A stretch of 64,000 nt of DNA from Sarcomyxa edulis (GCA_009761415.1 QUOL01000012.1:387001-451000); one strand, 5' to 3'; shown: positions 36,015 through 49,100, numbered from the stretch's first letter. Made by a program: numbers and translations. Notes: generated by a model from the sequence alone, not told the origin.

Positions 36015-36823
36015 TCAGTTGATAGCGGTGTAACCCTTGGCCTCGAAGTCTTGGATGAAAGCAGCCCATCGACCTCCGTTCCAGCTCGATATATCCTTCC
36101 ACTCAGTTTCGCCCAGCACCGTCTTGAACCACAAGAGGAACGCAACGATGTAGATGTCCGCCCATGTAATCGTATCACCCATCACGTACGGCTTGCCTTC
36201 TCCATTTTTCTTCAACCATCCGTCGATACGCTCGAATCCCTTCTCCACGTCGGCCCACTGTTCCTTCCTTTTGTCCCCCTTGGGCTTGAGGTCTTCCATC
36301 TTCTTTCCATACCACCTTTCCCTCGTCGATCTGAAATATTCAGCACTTGGTGGGTTCAATATCGCGAGCGAATCTGGGAGGGTGAAATCAAAGATGCCCT
36401 TCAGAGCGTCCCCGAATGCGGATCCAAAAGCGGCTTGAAGTGCGTATGTGCCTTTTGGTAAGAGAACGTGTGTCGACGGATAGGTAGCGTCCAAGTACTC
36501 TGCGATAGCCCTCGAGTCTGATATGGCGGATTTGGTGGATGGGTCGTAGATGGCTGGGAGCGTGTAGTGGATGTTTCCATCATCGTTGACGCCAGTCGAG
36601 GGTGCTCCTATTTCCTTGCAGACTTTCGCGATATCCGGATATTCTACCCAGATGGTCTTGTAAGGGATACCCTTCAGATTCAGAGCCAGCCTAGGAGAGA
36701 ACTTCAGTCATGGATTCGAAGAACGCATACAAGGTAGATCGATCACCTTGTCTTCCAGGTGTTGGGAGACCACGCGCCAACGGCATCGGAAGGGATATCG
36801 TAGAACTGGATTATGTCGGACAT
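36015..36823 (-). CDS. Glutathione S-transferase, fungal FuA-like (copy 1)
   Basis: Two exons (36823-36747, 36690-36015), 250 residues. It begins MSDIIQFYDIPSDAVGAWSP and has NTWKTRLALNLKGIPYKTIW, AISDSRAIAEYLDATYPSTH in the thioredoxin-like N-domain, and LNPPSAEYFRSTRERWYGKK, DGWLKKNGEGKPYVMGDTIT and WADIYIVAFLLWFKTVLGE in the helical C-domain. The family conjugates or reductively cleaves substrates with glutathione. The pattern recalls fungus-specific GSTFuA (etherase-related) enzymes of white-rot fungi; that class assignment is from memory. Its twin is at 62659-63464 with the same length and intron site. It is convergent with the P450, 108 bp between stops. Confidence 0.88.
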
Positions 36824-37185
36824 CGCAAGACTGCTGGGGAGGAAGGAGACATGGGACCCGCTTCATTCATTTAAGTATACTACTACTCGACCCCGTGTGG
36901 ACGAATCGAAGGAGCTTTGAGTTTGTCAGGTCTTGGCTAGCTAAGTCAGCTGGCAATAAGTCAGCCCATGACAGCACATTCCCAACGACAGTTCATATAT
37001 ACCTTATTTCAAACTAGTGCGGGAATGGTCACCCCACATTCGTTCAGAATACTCATGCAGTGTGGGTGTATAGAACCAGAAAGGAGAGTCAGTGGACCAT
37101 ACCGTACTTAGCTCGAAGTACTCGCGCTTCTCGTAGAACGAATTTAAGTACAATATTCATACAGAGTCCAGTTCACATTTCCTCT
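36824..37185. other. Intergenic, no supported gene
   Basis: About 360 bases between the GST start and the GFA gene stop; it should contain the GST promoter. No motif stands out. Confidence 0.45.
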
Positions 37186-37979
37186 TCAGTCAACATACAG
37201 ACTATGTTTCTTGTGCCACCCTTCGATTGAATCAGGTCCATAGTTCTGATATACTTTCTTGTCTCCTTCTGGTAGACGGACGTACGCCGGCTTCGAGTTT
37301 GCCTTGACACACACCTACGGAGCAAGATAGGATCAGTCAACAGTTCAAATGGACGCAGTTATGAGTACCCACTAGAGTCTCGGGAGGTTGAAGGTCAGGT
37401 GAATCGATAGCAGATGCAAAGGGATGCAATAACTCTGGCCTGCCACCAGTCACAAACTAGTCATCAGCATGATTGCCGAACACATGTCGATAGCACACTC
37501 ACCAGGTTTCATCATATAACCATAGCATAGCTGAGCATTTCGAGCAAAAATTCCTTTCCGACGACGCAATCGATTCCTTTGGAGTATCTCGGTTCATGAC
37601 GGCTTTATAGATACTAAGTAGATGTTCCGGTTGTGAGCCTGAGGCCACTCGGTTGAAATCCAACTGATACGATACCTGTATTTTTGGAAAAAGTGAATAC
37701 GAGTCAACCCCAGATACGAACTTGGACTGACCTGATATGTTCTTTGCCTTGTTCGATCTTCAGAGTCTTTGAATGGGCTCCTAGGTTGATAGAGCCTCCG
37801 ACTCCACCGACTTTGCGGCAGATGGAGCAGACGCATAGCTACAAGAATGAACAATCCAACACTTCCTTGACACTTCCAACTTCCGAGCCACGACATACCT
37901 GGTACGGGACAGGCGTGCTTGATTGCACTGTAAATCTCACCGCACCGCAGTGACAACTTCCTTTGAGCTCGATAGGCAT
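37186..37979 (-). CDS. GFA-domain (Mss4-like fold) zinc protein
   Basis: Five exons (37979-37899, 37838-37722, 37675-37503, 37439-37373, 37314-37186), 188 residues. It starts MPIELKGSCHCGAVRFTVQS, the typical first zinc-binding CxCG of the GFA family, then LCVCSICRKVGGVGGSINLG and SSERNFCSKCSAMLWLYDET. Six or more Cys in these three blocks bind zinc in the family. GFA proteins are named for a glutathione-dependent formaldehyde-activating enzyme, but most fungal members are uncharacterised. The second exon needs a GTTCGT donor at 37721; the more ordinary GTCAGT donor 10 nt upstream would break the frame, so this junction is uncertain. It sits beside a GST, which may or may not be meaningful. 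Confidence 0.8.
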
Positions 37980-38345
37980 GCCGAAGAAGGTGATTCAAAT
38001 AGACCTCAATGAGATAGATTAGTGGCACGGTCGACGGTAGTGTAGTGAACTAATTAACGTTGTATAGAACCGGCGTGATGTCGAGTCGGACGAGGAGGGA
38101 CTCGGAATTCGGGAATCGGACCGAAGATTTTCTCAGCGAATCCCAGCTGCAGCTGATAGAGAACCACAAGCGCTAAGCAGCAAATTAGCAGCGGCCTAGT
38201 TCGAGTACAATTGTGTAAAGATACAGGGAAACAAAACTCCTAAGCAAGTAGCGAATCCTCTAAGTAATGCTATAGCTACGAAATGATACAGATGCATAAG
38301 GTATTCTAAAGGGAATAATAAGATATCGGGATACCGTTGTGCGAC
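37980..38345. other. Intergenic, no supported gene
   Basis: About 370 bases upstream of the GFA gene and downstream of the transcription factor stop. Nothing recognised. Confidence 0.45.
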
Positions 38346-41179
38346 TCAGTGCTCCGGGAAAAAGGCAAGCAGACCCTCCTGATCCTCCACAATACTTTGA
38401 TTTTCAGCGCGAGATAACTGCCCCCGAAACTTCATAAGTTCGTCCCAGACGTGAGCAGGAACTTTATCCCCTTTCCTCAGGAAAGAGCGGATGTGCTCAA
38501 GCCACTGCTTCATAAGGTGGAATCTACTTTCCGCTTTAGCGTCTGTATATGTCGCACCAAGAGGGTTTCCCTCCTGAAGGGCTAGAAGAGAGACCTGAGC
38601 CAGCCAATAGAAAGGTAGAGCATTGCAGATGAACGGGGGTTCATCCATCTCATTCTCGAATTCCATCGACTCGGGAGAATTCACCCATGTTTGCAGCCAA
38701 TTGTCCAGGGCATATTGTGTAATGAAGAGGGTCTCCTGATCTTCTGTACCGCGGTCCATATCCACGCCAAACGATGTCGAGGTAGGGCAGGACGGAGGAA
38801 ATACATCTAGAGGTTGTTTCTCAGCGCGAGATTCATACAGGTTGCGAAGAATAGTGTGTATGAGAATGAAGTGGGAGAATGGGTTCAGCGCCAACGAAAA
38901 CGTAGGTGGTTGGATATTTCCGAGTGCCGCGAGCGCCTGTTGCATCCCAATGCCGAGGAGTCTGCTCTCTCTAGTTCCATAGGGCGATACTATTTGTAGA
39001 ACATCGAACCATTCGCGGGCGCTGCCCGCTCGCCATACCGCATCATCGCACGGAAGATTAATGTCGAGTTCCGCGGGTTGGAACGACGGGTATAACGAGA
39101 AGTACATGCAATGGCAGCAGTCGTGAAGATACGATAATAGAATGGCCCTTTACACTATTTTAGTTCGTATATCCTCGGAGAAAGCTTGAGACTCACCTCT
39201 TTATTGTCTCGTAGGCGCTCCATTCCCGCCATACAGTTTCAAAGCATGTCTGCTCGTTCAGAGCCGGTGGTGTCCAGCAAGCAAGTTTGTTGATGATACC
39301 TGAGCGTCTTATCATCTACAGAATGCGGTTTAGAGACTTGTCATGAAAATGCATCTTGGAGGAGTCACCATAACAAGCATTCCATGGTAAACATTCGACG
39401 ACACACGCTGGTCTGATCTCTGGTGAAAGAGACCGATGGTCTGGAGGAGCACAACGGCAAGGATAAGATTGGTTTGCTCAGTGGCATCGGTCGGAGTTCT
39501 GGACTGATGAAAGCACAGAGGTCGTGAGGAACAATGTTTTTCGCGATATTGGAAGAACTAGACGTACAAATTCTTGCAACAAGACATCTCTCGTAGACGC
39601 TAATGTCTCTAAAATGAAATTCAAGGCAGTGCGTGTCTTGACGAACAGGGCGCCACACGCTTGCATAGCTCTAATAAGAATGGGTGGCTTGTTTTCCATC
39701 TGCCAAGTCGGTGAATGGACAACGGGCACTTGAGCCAGAAACGCCGAGAAAAACAAGTACACTAGAGACAACCGGAAAGTAAGTAATGACGTGAATCATG
39801 AGTATGAGATGGAACTTACGATAATGCTGCAATTCAGCTGGGGGAGGTTGAACTGCGTGTGGTATTGTGGGGGTGTCGAAATCCGCGACAGAAAACATGT
39901 TGTCCAACGTAGAAATATTAGGGGAAGCAGTAGATGATGCAGAGGATGAATACCCTGTCGGGGACATGAACACTTGATCATCAAATGCCTGGGCGCATGT
40001 CACCGTTTCGCGGCTCAACGTGGGATGGAAATCACTGCCTTCCATCCAGGAAAAGTCTCCATGTGGCCCAGCTGGTGCGCTCTGAGTTGAGGCAGGAGAA
40101 TTGGACTGATCCAAGAAAGAGTTGAACATGGTGGTCGAAAAGAGTCGGTTTAGATGAGTATCGAGCGTAAGCGTGTCGAAACTGAGGTCGAACGAATTAT
40201 GTACATCTTGGTATTCGTTGTAAATGTCGGAGCAAGGCGAAGCGTGCGAGGAGGATGCAGATGAAGATCCAGAGGAGCTGGAGAACATGGGTGGCTCGAA
40301 CTGATCTTTAGGATATGGAGGGTTGAATGGTGAAAGAGAAGCAAAACTCGAGCTGTAGTCATTTGAACGACTTGGGGAATGAGCCTGTGGACCATCGAGG
40401 GAAGGCATCGTAAACGGCACAGGCCCAGGAAGTGTCGACCTTTCCATACCACTGGTCTCAGGGCTCGACTTTGGGCTATTAGACCGCTGAGAGGCTTTCT
40501 TCGAGGCAGCAATTCTCTTGATTCTCGATGCCTCTGGGTCATTGATAAAAATGCACTACACCGGAGTCAGATAAGTCGAACAGCCGCGTCCTGAAGAACT
40601 CGTTCACCTCGCGCCCGCGTGAAGTACATTTTGCACATGGGTACTGCAAGTCGCACTTGATCTTTGATTCGGCACATGCTTGACAAGATTTCCGTCGCGA
40701 TCGATTGACATTTGATCTAGGAAGGAGGTCAGAGCTAAGCAAGAGACATAAGTATCTCATATTGACTTACGAATCGCCACAAGTTCGTTTGTGTCTAGTC
40801 AGAAGATCGCTCCTGGTAAACTGAGATTGACACGTCTGTAGAAAGGATCCAGTCAGTCGACTATAGACTGTGGTTTGAGTTCCAAAATCACATTGCAACG
40901 GTGCAGTCTCTCGTTGGTATCTTTAGGCTTTGATTAGATGCAGGCTGCAGGTTGTAGATGAGACTGCTTACGGGAACGCAAGTGACGATTCAGGTGAGTC
41001 GTTCTTGTAAACTTGGCAGGACATAAAGGGCAGTACTTTGTCTGTGGCAAAGAAGGCATATTGCCTTTGTGGGAGCGCATCCTAGAGACTTCTCCATTAG
41101 CCTTGAGGTCAATAGAGCGCCTCTGAATCGGAGTGGGGTTCGAAGAAGTAGAGATCAACGAGTAGTCTGGGGCGGCCAT
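38346..41179 (-). CDS. Transcription factor with C2H2 fingers plus Zn2Cys6 cluster
   Basis: Nine exons (41179-40972, 40920-40892, 40835-40771, 40716-40608, 40555-39820, 39761-39568, 39503-39369, 39315-39197, 39147-38346), 798 residues. Two C2H2 fingers come first (YCPLCPAKFTRTTHLNRHLR; CNTCQSQFTRSDLLTRHKRT, last ligand Cys), near residues 50-100. They are followed at once by a fungal binuclear cluster with the spacing C-x2-C-x6-C-x5-C-x2-C-x6-C (CQACAESKIKCDLQYP, then CAKCTSRGREC). A long Ser-rich linker leads to a fungal-specific regulatory domain with FILETLASTRDVLLQEF, WREWSAYETIKR and LLSYLHDCCHCMYFSLYPSF. It is a nuclear DNA-binding regulator. As the only such gene between the reductases and the PKS, it is a candidate pathway regulator, which is inference. 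Confidence 0.88.
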
Positions 41180-44100
41180 AGGTAGCAAAGGGGAAGTCCG
41201 ATAACATGGCCTTGTAAGTGGATTTATAAACCTAGAGAGATCAAAAACGTCTGAAGTCTAGCCTGCTGAATCCGGTATGCATCAGAAGACACTGCGCATC
41301 AAGCAATGTTCAGCTGCAGAAACTCGTCCTAGATCTCAAGCGGCGATTGAGTCGAGTCAACAACGACATGATCTATAAATACGGAGTTCCCGGAATACGC
41401 GGATGGTCAAGATTCGAGGAATGGGTTGAAGTACACCTTTAGCCGAATTTACATCGAATTGGTGTCGTGAACATTGCTCGGAGTTAGGGGGAAAAGTGGC
41501 AGACAATCGAGACGCATTTTTCTGCATCTCGAGAATTCCGTGTTTGATGTCCAGGGACCGATGTTATGAGGCCCAAGGAGAACGAAGTAGAGATTTTTTT
41601 TCTGCGCAAGTGACCAGGAACAGACGAAAGCCGTACCGTGGGAATTAGTTTATTGCTCCTCGGTCTTCGACTACTAAAACTTTCGTCTATCCTCGTCGAT
41701 GCTTCGCCCATATCATCTCTGTGTTCTAACTTTTTGCAGATCCCTGGATTTGTGGCGCTATGCCAATACCTCTTTAGCTGCATCCGCCGGCGAGGACCAA
41801 TACCTATCGCCACCCGAACACTCATAAATTGAATCATTCGATCCATACCGCGTTTGCTCATCACCTAGACCTCTTTGAACGCATATAAACATCAAGACTC
41901 TGAACAACTACTAGCATGCTGTCATCTCTTGTGATGGTCCCAGGACTCGCTTGCGACAAGTAATACTCCGGTCACGGAACAGTGCGTGTACCTGCAACCG
42001 TTGTAACGAAGTACGCTCAATCAACCTCTAGTTATTCTATCTATCTAGCGTTGGATGCGCGGACGAGACTATGTGTTCTCTCATGGTTTTTGGGTTCAAT
42101 GTGGTCCTCGGCTTTCTTTGACAGAGGCTGCGATTGTTTCTTCCGAGGAGATAATTTTCTCCCCGCGGAGCTCTCAACATATGCCTTCAAAGAACACTTC
42201 ACAGGTGCGATGTTTTGTCTCTGCAGCTTCATTGCGTTCCTATCGCAAGACAAGCTCCGAGGCTTGAGTTAGAAGTGTCTAGATAGCGATTGGACGCGCC
42301 GTGCTGACTTCATTGCCATCTCAATTTTAGGCCGGGCCCGACAAATCCAACGTGATTTCGAAGATATTGCTAGTCGCTTTCTGGATCATGTTGTTAGTAA
42401 TATTGTCACTGCATGGCTTCAGCTGAATGGCATCGCACTCTCGAGTGGGGCGTCTATCTAGCGCGCCTTTCCCCATGCAGTTGATGGACAGACTTCGCCG
42501 GTGGACATTATATCGAACCATTGTCATTTTTAGAGACTGGCGAAATCGAGTCTTCATGACTGATACACTCTCACAGCATGGGAACTCTCCAGCAGAAACA
42601 AGTGGAGCCTGTGGCATCGTCACAAAGTCCGCCCCGCAAGGCTTTGGGGATGGAAGAGGTGTAGCGTGATGTTGGAACGGTGCTCATCAAAGCAAGCGAC
42701 CGCGATGAATTAGTACACGCTTCCAAGAGACAGAAGTCTATCGTAATAGCGGCAGTCAGAATAGCCCGAGAAACTACGAGGCACATTACAAGTCCCGCTG
42801 ACTGTATACTTTGATACCGGACCAAATTGGAGGAATGTACGTTCGGGCATGTCATGCATGCCAGCTGTGCCCGTTGAAGTTTAGGTAGTGGCAAGTCTTC
42901 GTTCTCCGACAAGCTCGGCTCGGTCATAGCTGTAAGGCAACTATACTTCCCAGCTTTCAGTTTCGTCTTCGGGTAGAGGGCCGGTGAAAGAGTCTATGGT
43001 CGAAACAGACGACTCAGATGCCAGAGTAGATGGCCGATGAAGCAGAGTCAATAGGGAGGATATAGAGTCATGCAGCTTGGCATGAAACTCAGGTAAATGC
43101 TGGAGCAATTGTATACGTGTTTCCGGGATGGATCAAGACTACTTATATGGAGCGATTGCGGACGAAAATCGGCTCCTCTTGGTTGGACTTTAGTTGCGAG
43201 AATGTCAACGTCGTCAATTATGATCCAGTGAATGTGGCGACCAGTCCACCGGTTGCAACTTAGTGACTTGCAGCCTTGCAGGCCATGGCGCGTGCAAGAC
43301 GCGTGACAATGCAAGTCACGGGTTAGCCTCTCCAAGTCACGTTTCCTTGTCGCGTACCCGCGTCCGGCGACACGTTCTATTGATTGGCTTGGTATTCCCC
43401 GAGCAGCATAAATACAAGATTCCTTGTGCTCTCACACAATGCTTTATGTCAAGGACTTTCCTCGAGGCATAGCCGCACTCTCCTCATTCTTCCAATCCGA
43501 CATGAGCAAGTATAGTAGGCTAACGACTCAAATATGTCCCTGTTTCGTTTCGATACCTCATTCCTGACAGCCATCCGCTTTTATCGGTAGACTCCATGTT
43601 GGTCTACCACGCTTCTCAGATCGCACCACTTCTCTCGCGGTTCTTACGTCGGGCCTTGAACATGGTGACATCCTTCTTCGTTGTGTATATATTTATAGAG
43701 ACTTGTTCGAAGTCTAAATCACTTTCTCCCTTCCTCTTCTTGCCTCCGCATTTTGCGACTCAAATATTCTGTAAACGGCGGTCTACGTAAGACGCGAAGC
43801 CATTGAAAATCCCACTCTAAAACTAGAACTAACGCGTAGCCTGAATATCGGTTCGGTACTATCATGACGACAGCCCGAGTGATCAGAACTAGTCCCCAGT
43901 TGAGACATATTTTCACTGACTAAATGAAAATCGCGTGGACTCCGTGGGGTATGACGCTTTGTTAGTATTAAAAGCTAGAGCTACATATGACGGACAATCC
44001 CTTCGGATCGAGTGTGCAGTCTAGGTTCGGATAGAAAGGCAAGAAGTGGGAGAAAGTTCGAATTTGCTAGACTAGATTGTTATTTTACATCATTTCGGCC

Positions 44101-46100
44101 ATTGCTACGAGTAGCAGGACTGAAACCGAGGTAGAGAGATCAATTACATGTGAGGGGATTGTCAGGGATTGCTCATTAAACTATGATCGTCCCGATTTGG
44201 GCGTCACATTTGCGAGCACTGACACAAAGGGTACGTGGATGCGGGTACCGCACCTCGAATAGATGATTCCACAATTTCGTCGTCGTGCATAGACAAACGA
44301 GGGTCCAATTGCGGCTATGTGTGATATTTTCCACAACGAAGTTCTATCCTGATTGGTGAAAATTTGTGAGCAGGTGTGCCCATCGAACAGAGAATAGACC
44401 GGGAGGTACCAATGAATCGACAGGAGGGGGTATCAATGATGATAAGAATGCAGATTACACTCTCGGTCGACACGAAGTTGTATCGTACTCTCTTGTAGGC
44501 AGAAAGAGAAGCACAATCTGAGGGGATAGTGGCTCACTGCAGAGTTGATCAGATCAATTATCAATAAGGATAACAGCCAAGACCATTTACAAAAAGAGTA
44601 AAGAAGGATGGTTAGTCTTGTGGAATAAGGTAACTTCAAGCTACGCCTGAAACATATGACTCACGCACTCCGGAGTACGCCCCGAATACAAGCACTTCAA
44701 CCTGGACTTCCGGGAAAAGTCGACCCATACTCATACGATTGGGCGGATATCGCTGGTCGATATCCGCACCAAAGTAAGGTAATAGAATCCGAAGACATAA
44801 CCCCGTTATCATGCCGTCTAGAATGAATATTGCACCTGCCACATCGAGGCTTAACGTCTCAGTGGGAATAACGGTCCTTGCTCCGTCTGTTGGTATCTTG
44901 TAGCTTGCATAGGATATTGAAGAGAAAACCCACACCTAAACACCGTGAGAGGACAGATTCGTGATCATCTTGCGAGCTCGATAATTGCCGAAGGTTCAGC
45001 AGTCGGGATTGGGTTTGATGTTGAGTTAGGCCAGTGGAATGAGACGTTTTTATAATTTGCACTTGAATTAAGGTTAGGGTCAAACCCACAATTCACGCCT
45101 TCTCTCTGGAGTCTGTACAGCGATAGAATTGCAAAGTGACGGATTCACCTTCAATAAGGTCATGATGTAGACAAGGATTTGTGGGAGTTCGTCACGATGT
45201 GCCCACAGTTGATCATGATAGCCAGATCAGTTTCATCGTATCCCCGGGTCCGACAACATCTTACCATCACCGCGAGAATTGCTCCTGATAACTAGTGATG
45301 AACGCAACAGGTACAGCATATGCCAGAGTAGATTCAAGACGGCTGATGCGTCCTTGCGAGGTAGTGCCACCAGTGACTCATCGAAGCATTTTTCGAAGAC
45401 TGTGATTGTCGGTACGGGCTAGTCCCGCAAGTTCTTCTCGCTAGTCGAACACGGAGAGACCTATTGAGATGAAACCTGTCTGATAACGATTGAGAATTTC
45501 GACAAGTGGCGTTATGAAAGAGGCAATTTGAGCACTGCAGCATTGGACGTCGACGCCGGAGAACCGTTGTTGTGTTTGACTCTGCAATTTTTTTGCGCGC
45601 CGAGTCTCCCACGAGGCGTCCGCTCTTGACTTCACACGATTCCATCACTCGAAGGCGTTGGCGTCAATCTCTCTCTACAAACGGTTGTATTAGTTCAGTC
45701 GTACTGTGTGAGTGACCAGTTATTGATTTGGAGTGGGCCCCAAGTACGTAGACGCCGGAGATTTCGGTGGGCTGTTCTTTCTACATCCATTGATTCTTTA
45801 ATCCTGAATTAAAATAGATGCAGCCGATATTCCCACAGATCTCAGGTCATAATCCTGTTCTTCGCCATCGATCATATCTTGGAAAATAAGTGGGCCTTTA
45901 GTAGCTTTAGTCACCGACTATCTCGTGGGGGACTAACTAGGTACGGAACATACACACGAAAAGGCCCCTTTTGGGGTAGCGACTCGCGGCAGTGCAGTGA
46001 TGCAAGGAACTTGACCGTATTTACGGATTTATACACGGACTTCCTGCGTATCCAGAGATTGTTTCGTGGGACGACGATTCTTCTGAGCAGATCTGGCTAA
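41180..46100. other. Gene-poor 4.9-kb gap upstream of the PKS
   Basis: No complete gene is supported. Short open frames abound but lack motifs. Two things stand out: a possible RTA1-like remnant at 45089-44690 (minus), described separately, and a perfect 10-bp inverted repeat (GTGACTTGCA at 43263-43272 and its complement at 43310-43319). No tandem repeats, long terminal repeats or transposase fragments were seen. Confidence 0.5.
44690..45089 (-). pseudogene. Possible RTA1-family gene remnant
   Basis: On the minus strand, one frame gives SYKIPTDGARTVIPTET and then AIFILDGMITGLCLRILLPY. This parallels the sixth and seventh helices of the two intact RTA1-like proteins in this window (IYRIAELADGWNGRIISTQ, then FNVLDGVMVLLAMYTLNF). 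An overlapping frame just upstream has GFLFNILC, like FNTLC in the intact copies. No upstream helices could be found and frames do not join, so at best this is a relic. The similarity is short and could be chance. Confidence 0.3.
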
Positions 46101-46117
46101 CCAATGCTTCCTATAAA
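46101..46117 (+). promoter_or_regulatory. CCAAT and TATA-like elements of the PKS gene
   Basis: CCAAT at 46101-46105 and TATAAA at 46112-46117, the latter 46 bp upstream of the PKS ATG at 46163. The spacing between them is tight, so only one may be functional. Position is suggestive; no further proof. Confidence 0.4.
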
Positions 46118-46162
46118 GGCCCAGTAGATTTGTCGAGTTCACGTATCCCGCATCCGCTACAT

Positions 46163-49100
46163 ATGGCTTTCCTCAACTCCTCTCAGCTGTGTGTTCCCGT
46201 CTTTGCTGGACAAGGCACCGCAGCATCCACCACTCCCCAAACCCGTCGACTAGCTGCCAACGATGCCACTACCTCGTCCGGTGCCGTCATTCTCTCTGCC
46301 TGCTTCGAAGCATTTCACTCCGAGCTTTCCACATTATCGCCAGACGAACTCACGCAATGTGACATCGACCTCAACGACTTCAAGACGAGCGACAGCCTCA
46401 TTCAAGTTCCAACCGATCGCTATCTTCATAATCCTATAATATCTGGACCAGCGCTCTTTCTCATACAGTCACTACGCTATATATCCTTCATAAAAGCTTT
46501 AGGCATCTCTATCGACTCGCTCACACCTTTCAGCGATGTCCTCAGGCGTAACTCAGATTACGACATGGGAATTTTGGGCTTTTCTTCCGGTATTCTGCCC
46601 GCGTGTGTCGTTGGCACATCTCTATCCACAGTCACCTACATTTCTCGCGCCGTAGAAGCATATCGACTAGCTCTATGGATCGGCATTCGATCTCAACAAT
46701 ACCGGAGAACCGCACTCAATGCGTCTAGGCTTGGAACCCGATCGCCTCTTCCATGGAGCATCGTATTCGTTGGAATGGGGAAACGAGCTGCTCAAGAATG
46801 CATTGCAAGCTTCAGCAAGGTACCGTACCTTACTGCATACCTATAGTCTGTTTACGTGAGCTAATATCTCTTCTACTCGGTTTCGAAGGGGGACGCACCT
46901 GCTGTTTACATAACAGCTGTTCTCGACGATACCTGCGTCACCATATCAGGTCGCCCAGATATCCTGGAGCAATTTGCCAGTTTTGTCTCTGGAAGTTTCG
47001 CCACACACAAAACAGCACTCGATGCACTGTATCATTCCCCTATCCACGCGTCGACTACTCGTCAACAGATTCTTGTCGATGTTGTGCGACGCAACATTGC
47101 GTTTCCGAATTTCTCGGATATCATAGTCCCCATTCGATCAACTCTCACCGGCAAACCCCTAAGCAAGGAAATCGTCTCAGGATCTCTCGTCGAGCTCGTC
47201 GTCGATATGGTGATCACTGAGCCTGTTAACTGGGATTCTGTGATATCGGAACTCGTTCAAGCGTTACCAGCACATGCTTCCGTCTGCTTACTTAACATGG
47301 GACCTGGTGCTGGCCTTATTCGAAGTATGGAGAGATCATTTCCGAGCGGTCGTATATCTCATATCGATATATCGCTTCCCTCGGAGGAGCCAGACAAAGT
47401 TAAACCGAAGCAAGAGCCAATTGCTATCGTCGGTATGGCAGTCAATATGCCCGGCGCAAGAAACACCTCCCAGCTGTGGGAGGTTCTCGAGAAGGGGATC
47501 AATACCATCACTGAAGTAAGTCTCTCTAAGATGTTCTTCTCATCATTCGGAGCTAAGTTTCCGTCTCGCAGGTTCCCGAACATAGATTCAAGGTCTCGGA
47601 TTATAACAGTCCATCCGATCCTGCTGCAAAGCGTCATATGAAAGCCCACACAGGAAATTTTATCGACGGAGCCGACGAGTTTGATAACAAGTTCTTCAAA
47701 ATATCCCCTCGTGAAGCTAAGAGCATGGATCCCCAACAGCGCGTTCTCTTACACACCGCATATGAGGCGTTAGAGAATAGTGGCTATGTCCCCGGCGCCA
47801 CTCTGACCAGCAATCCAGACACCTTTGGCTGTTATATTGGAGCTGCAACCCACGACTATCTGCAGAACCTTCGAGATGAGATCGATGTCTACTACAGCAC
47901 AGGTGAGCTTCTTTGAGTATTCCTACGAGTTATTGATTCGATCATTTGGCGCATAGGCACCCTCAAAGCGTTTCTCAGTGGTCGAATTTCTTACGCAATG
48001 CAATTGACTGGGCCTTCCGTCGTGGTTGATACCGCTTGCTCGTCCTCCTCGGTAGCTATCTATCAGGGCTGTCGGGCCCTCATGAATGGAGACTGTAATG
48101 CCGCCCTAGTTGGAGGTGTAAACGTGATTACAAGTCCTGATGTAAGCACATCTAGCCTCTGTCGTTTTTCACCTTCTAATCGTTTCCCTTTATTAAGATG
48201 ATGCTCGGCTTAGACAGGGGCCATTTTCTGAGCCCTACGGGCCAGTGTAAAGCATTTGATGCATCTGCGGATGGCTACTCTCGCAGCGAAGGTTGTGGAA
48301 TGTTCGTAATCAAACGGTTGACCGACGCTGTGGCCGAAAACGACAATATTTTAGGCATTATTCGAGGTATTGAACTGAATCAGAGCGGCCTCGCTCACTC
48401 TATCACTCATCCGCATGCTCCCACTCAGGCCACACTGTTCAAACAAGTCCTCGCTAATACTGGTATCGATGCGAACCGCATCAATGTCGTCGAGGCTCAT
48501 GGGACTGGCACACAAGCCGGTGATCCTACTGAACTGGAAAGCATACGGAGCATATTCGCTGTCAATCGTGCGCCTTCTAATCCACTACACATCACATCGG
48601 TCAAGGCAAATATTGGACATTTGGAGGCCGCTTCTGGGGCGGCTGGATTAGCCAAATTGTTGCTTATGCTCCGCCACCACACCATTCCTCCACAAATATC
48701 ACTCAGAAATCTAAATCCACGCATCGCCCCATTAGAGGCCGACCACACGATCATCAATACCGAGATCACTGCATGGGTTCCATCTCATGCGGTCATGCCA
48801 AGAGTAGCTATGCTCAACAATTTTGGCGCCGCTGGCTCCAATGCGGTCATGATACTCGAAGAATTCGCTCCCTCGCCAAGTAAGGGGTCTATTTCGAAGG
48901 GAACGCCATTAGTTTTCGGTGTCTCGGCCAAGACCGAGGCGGCTCTCTGTGAGTTGCGGACGAAATATCTGCAATGGCTTCAAGACCCTGAAAACGAGAC
49001 CATCTCAATCAGCGACATTGCATACACTACCACCGCCAGACGGCAGGTCTACTCGTATCGTCTCTCCGTAACGGCTAATGATAGGGATGAACTCACGGAT

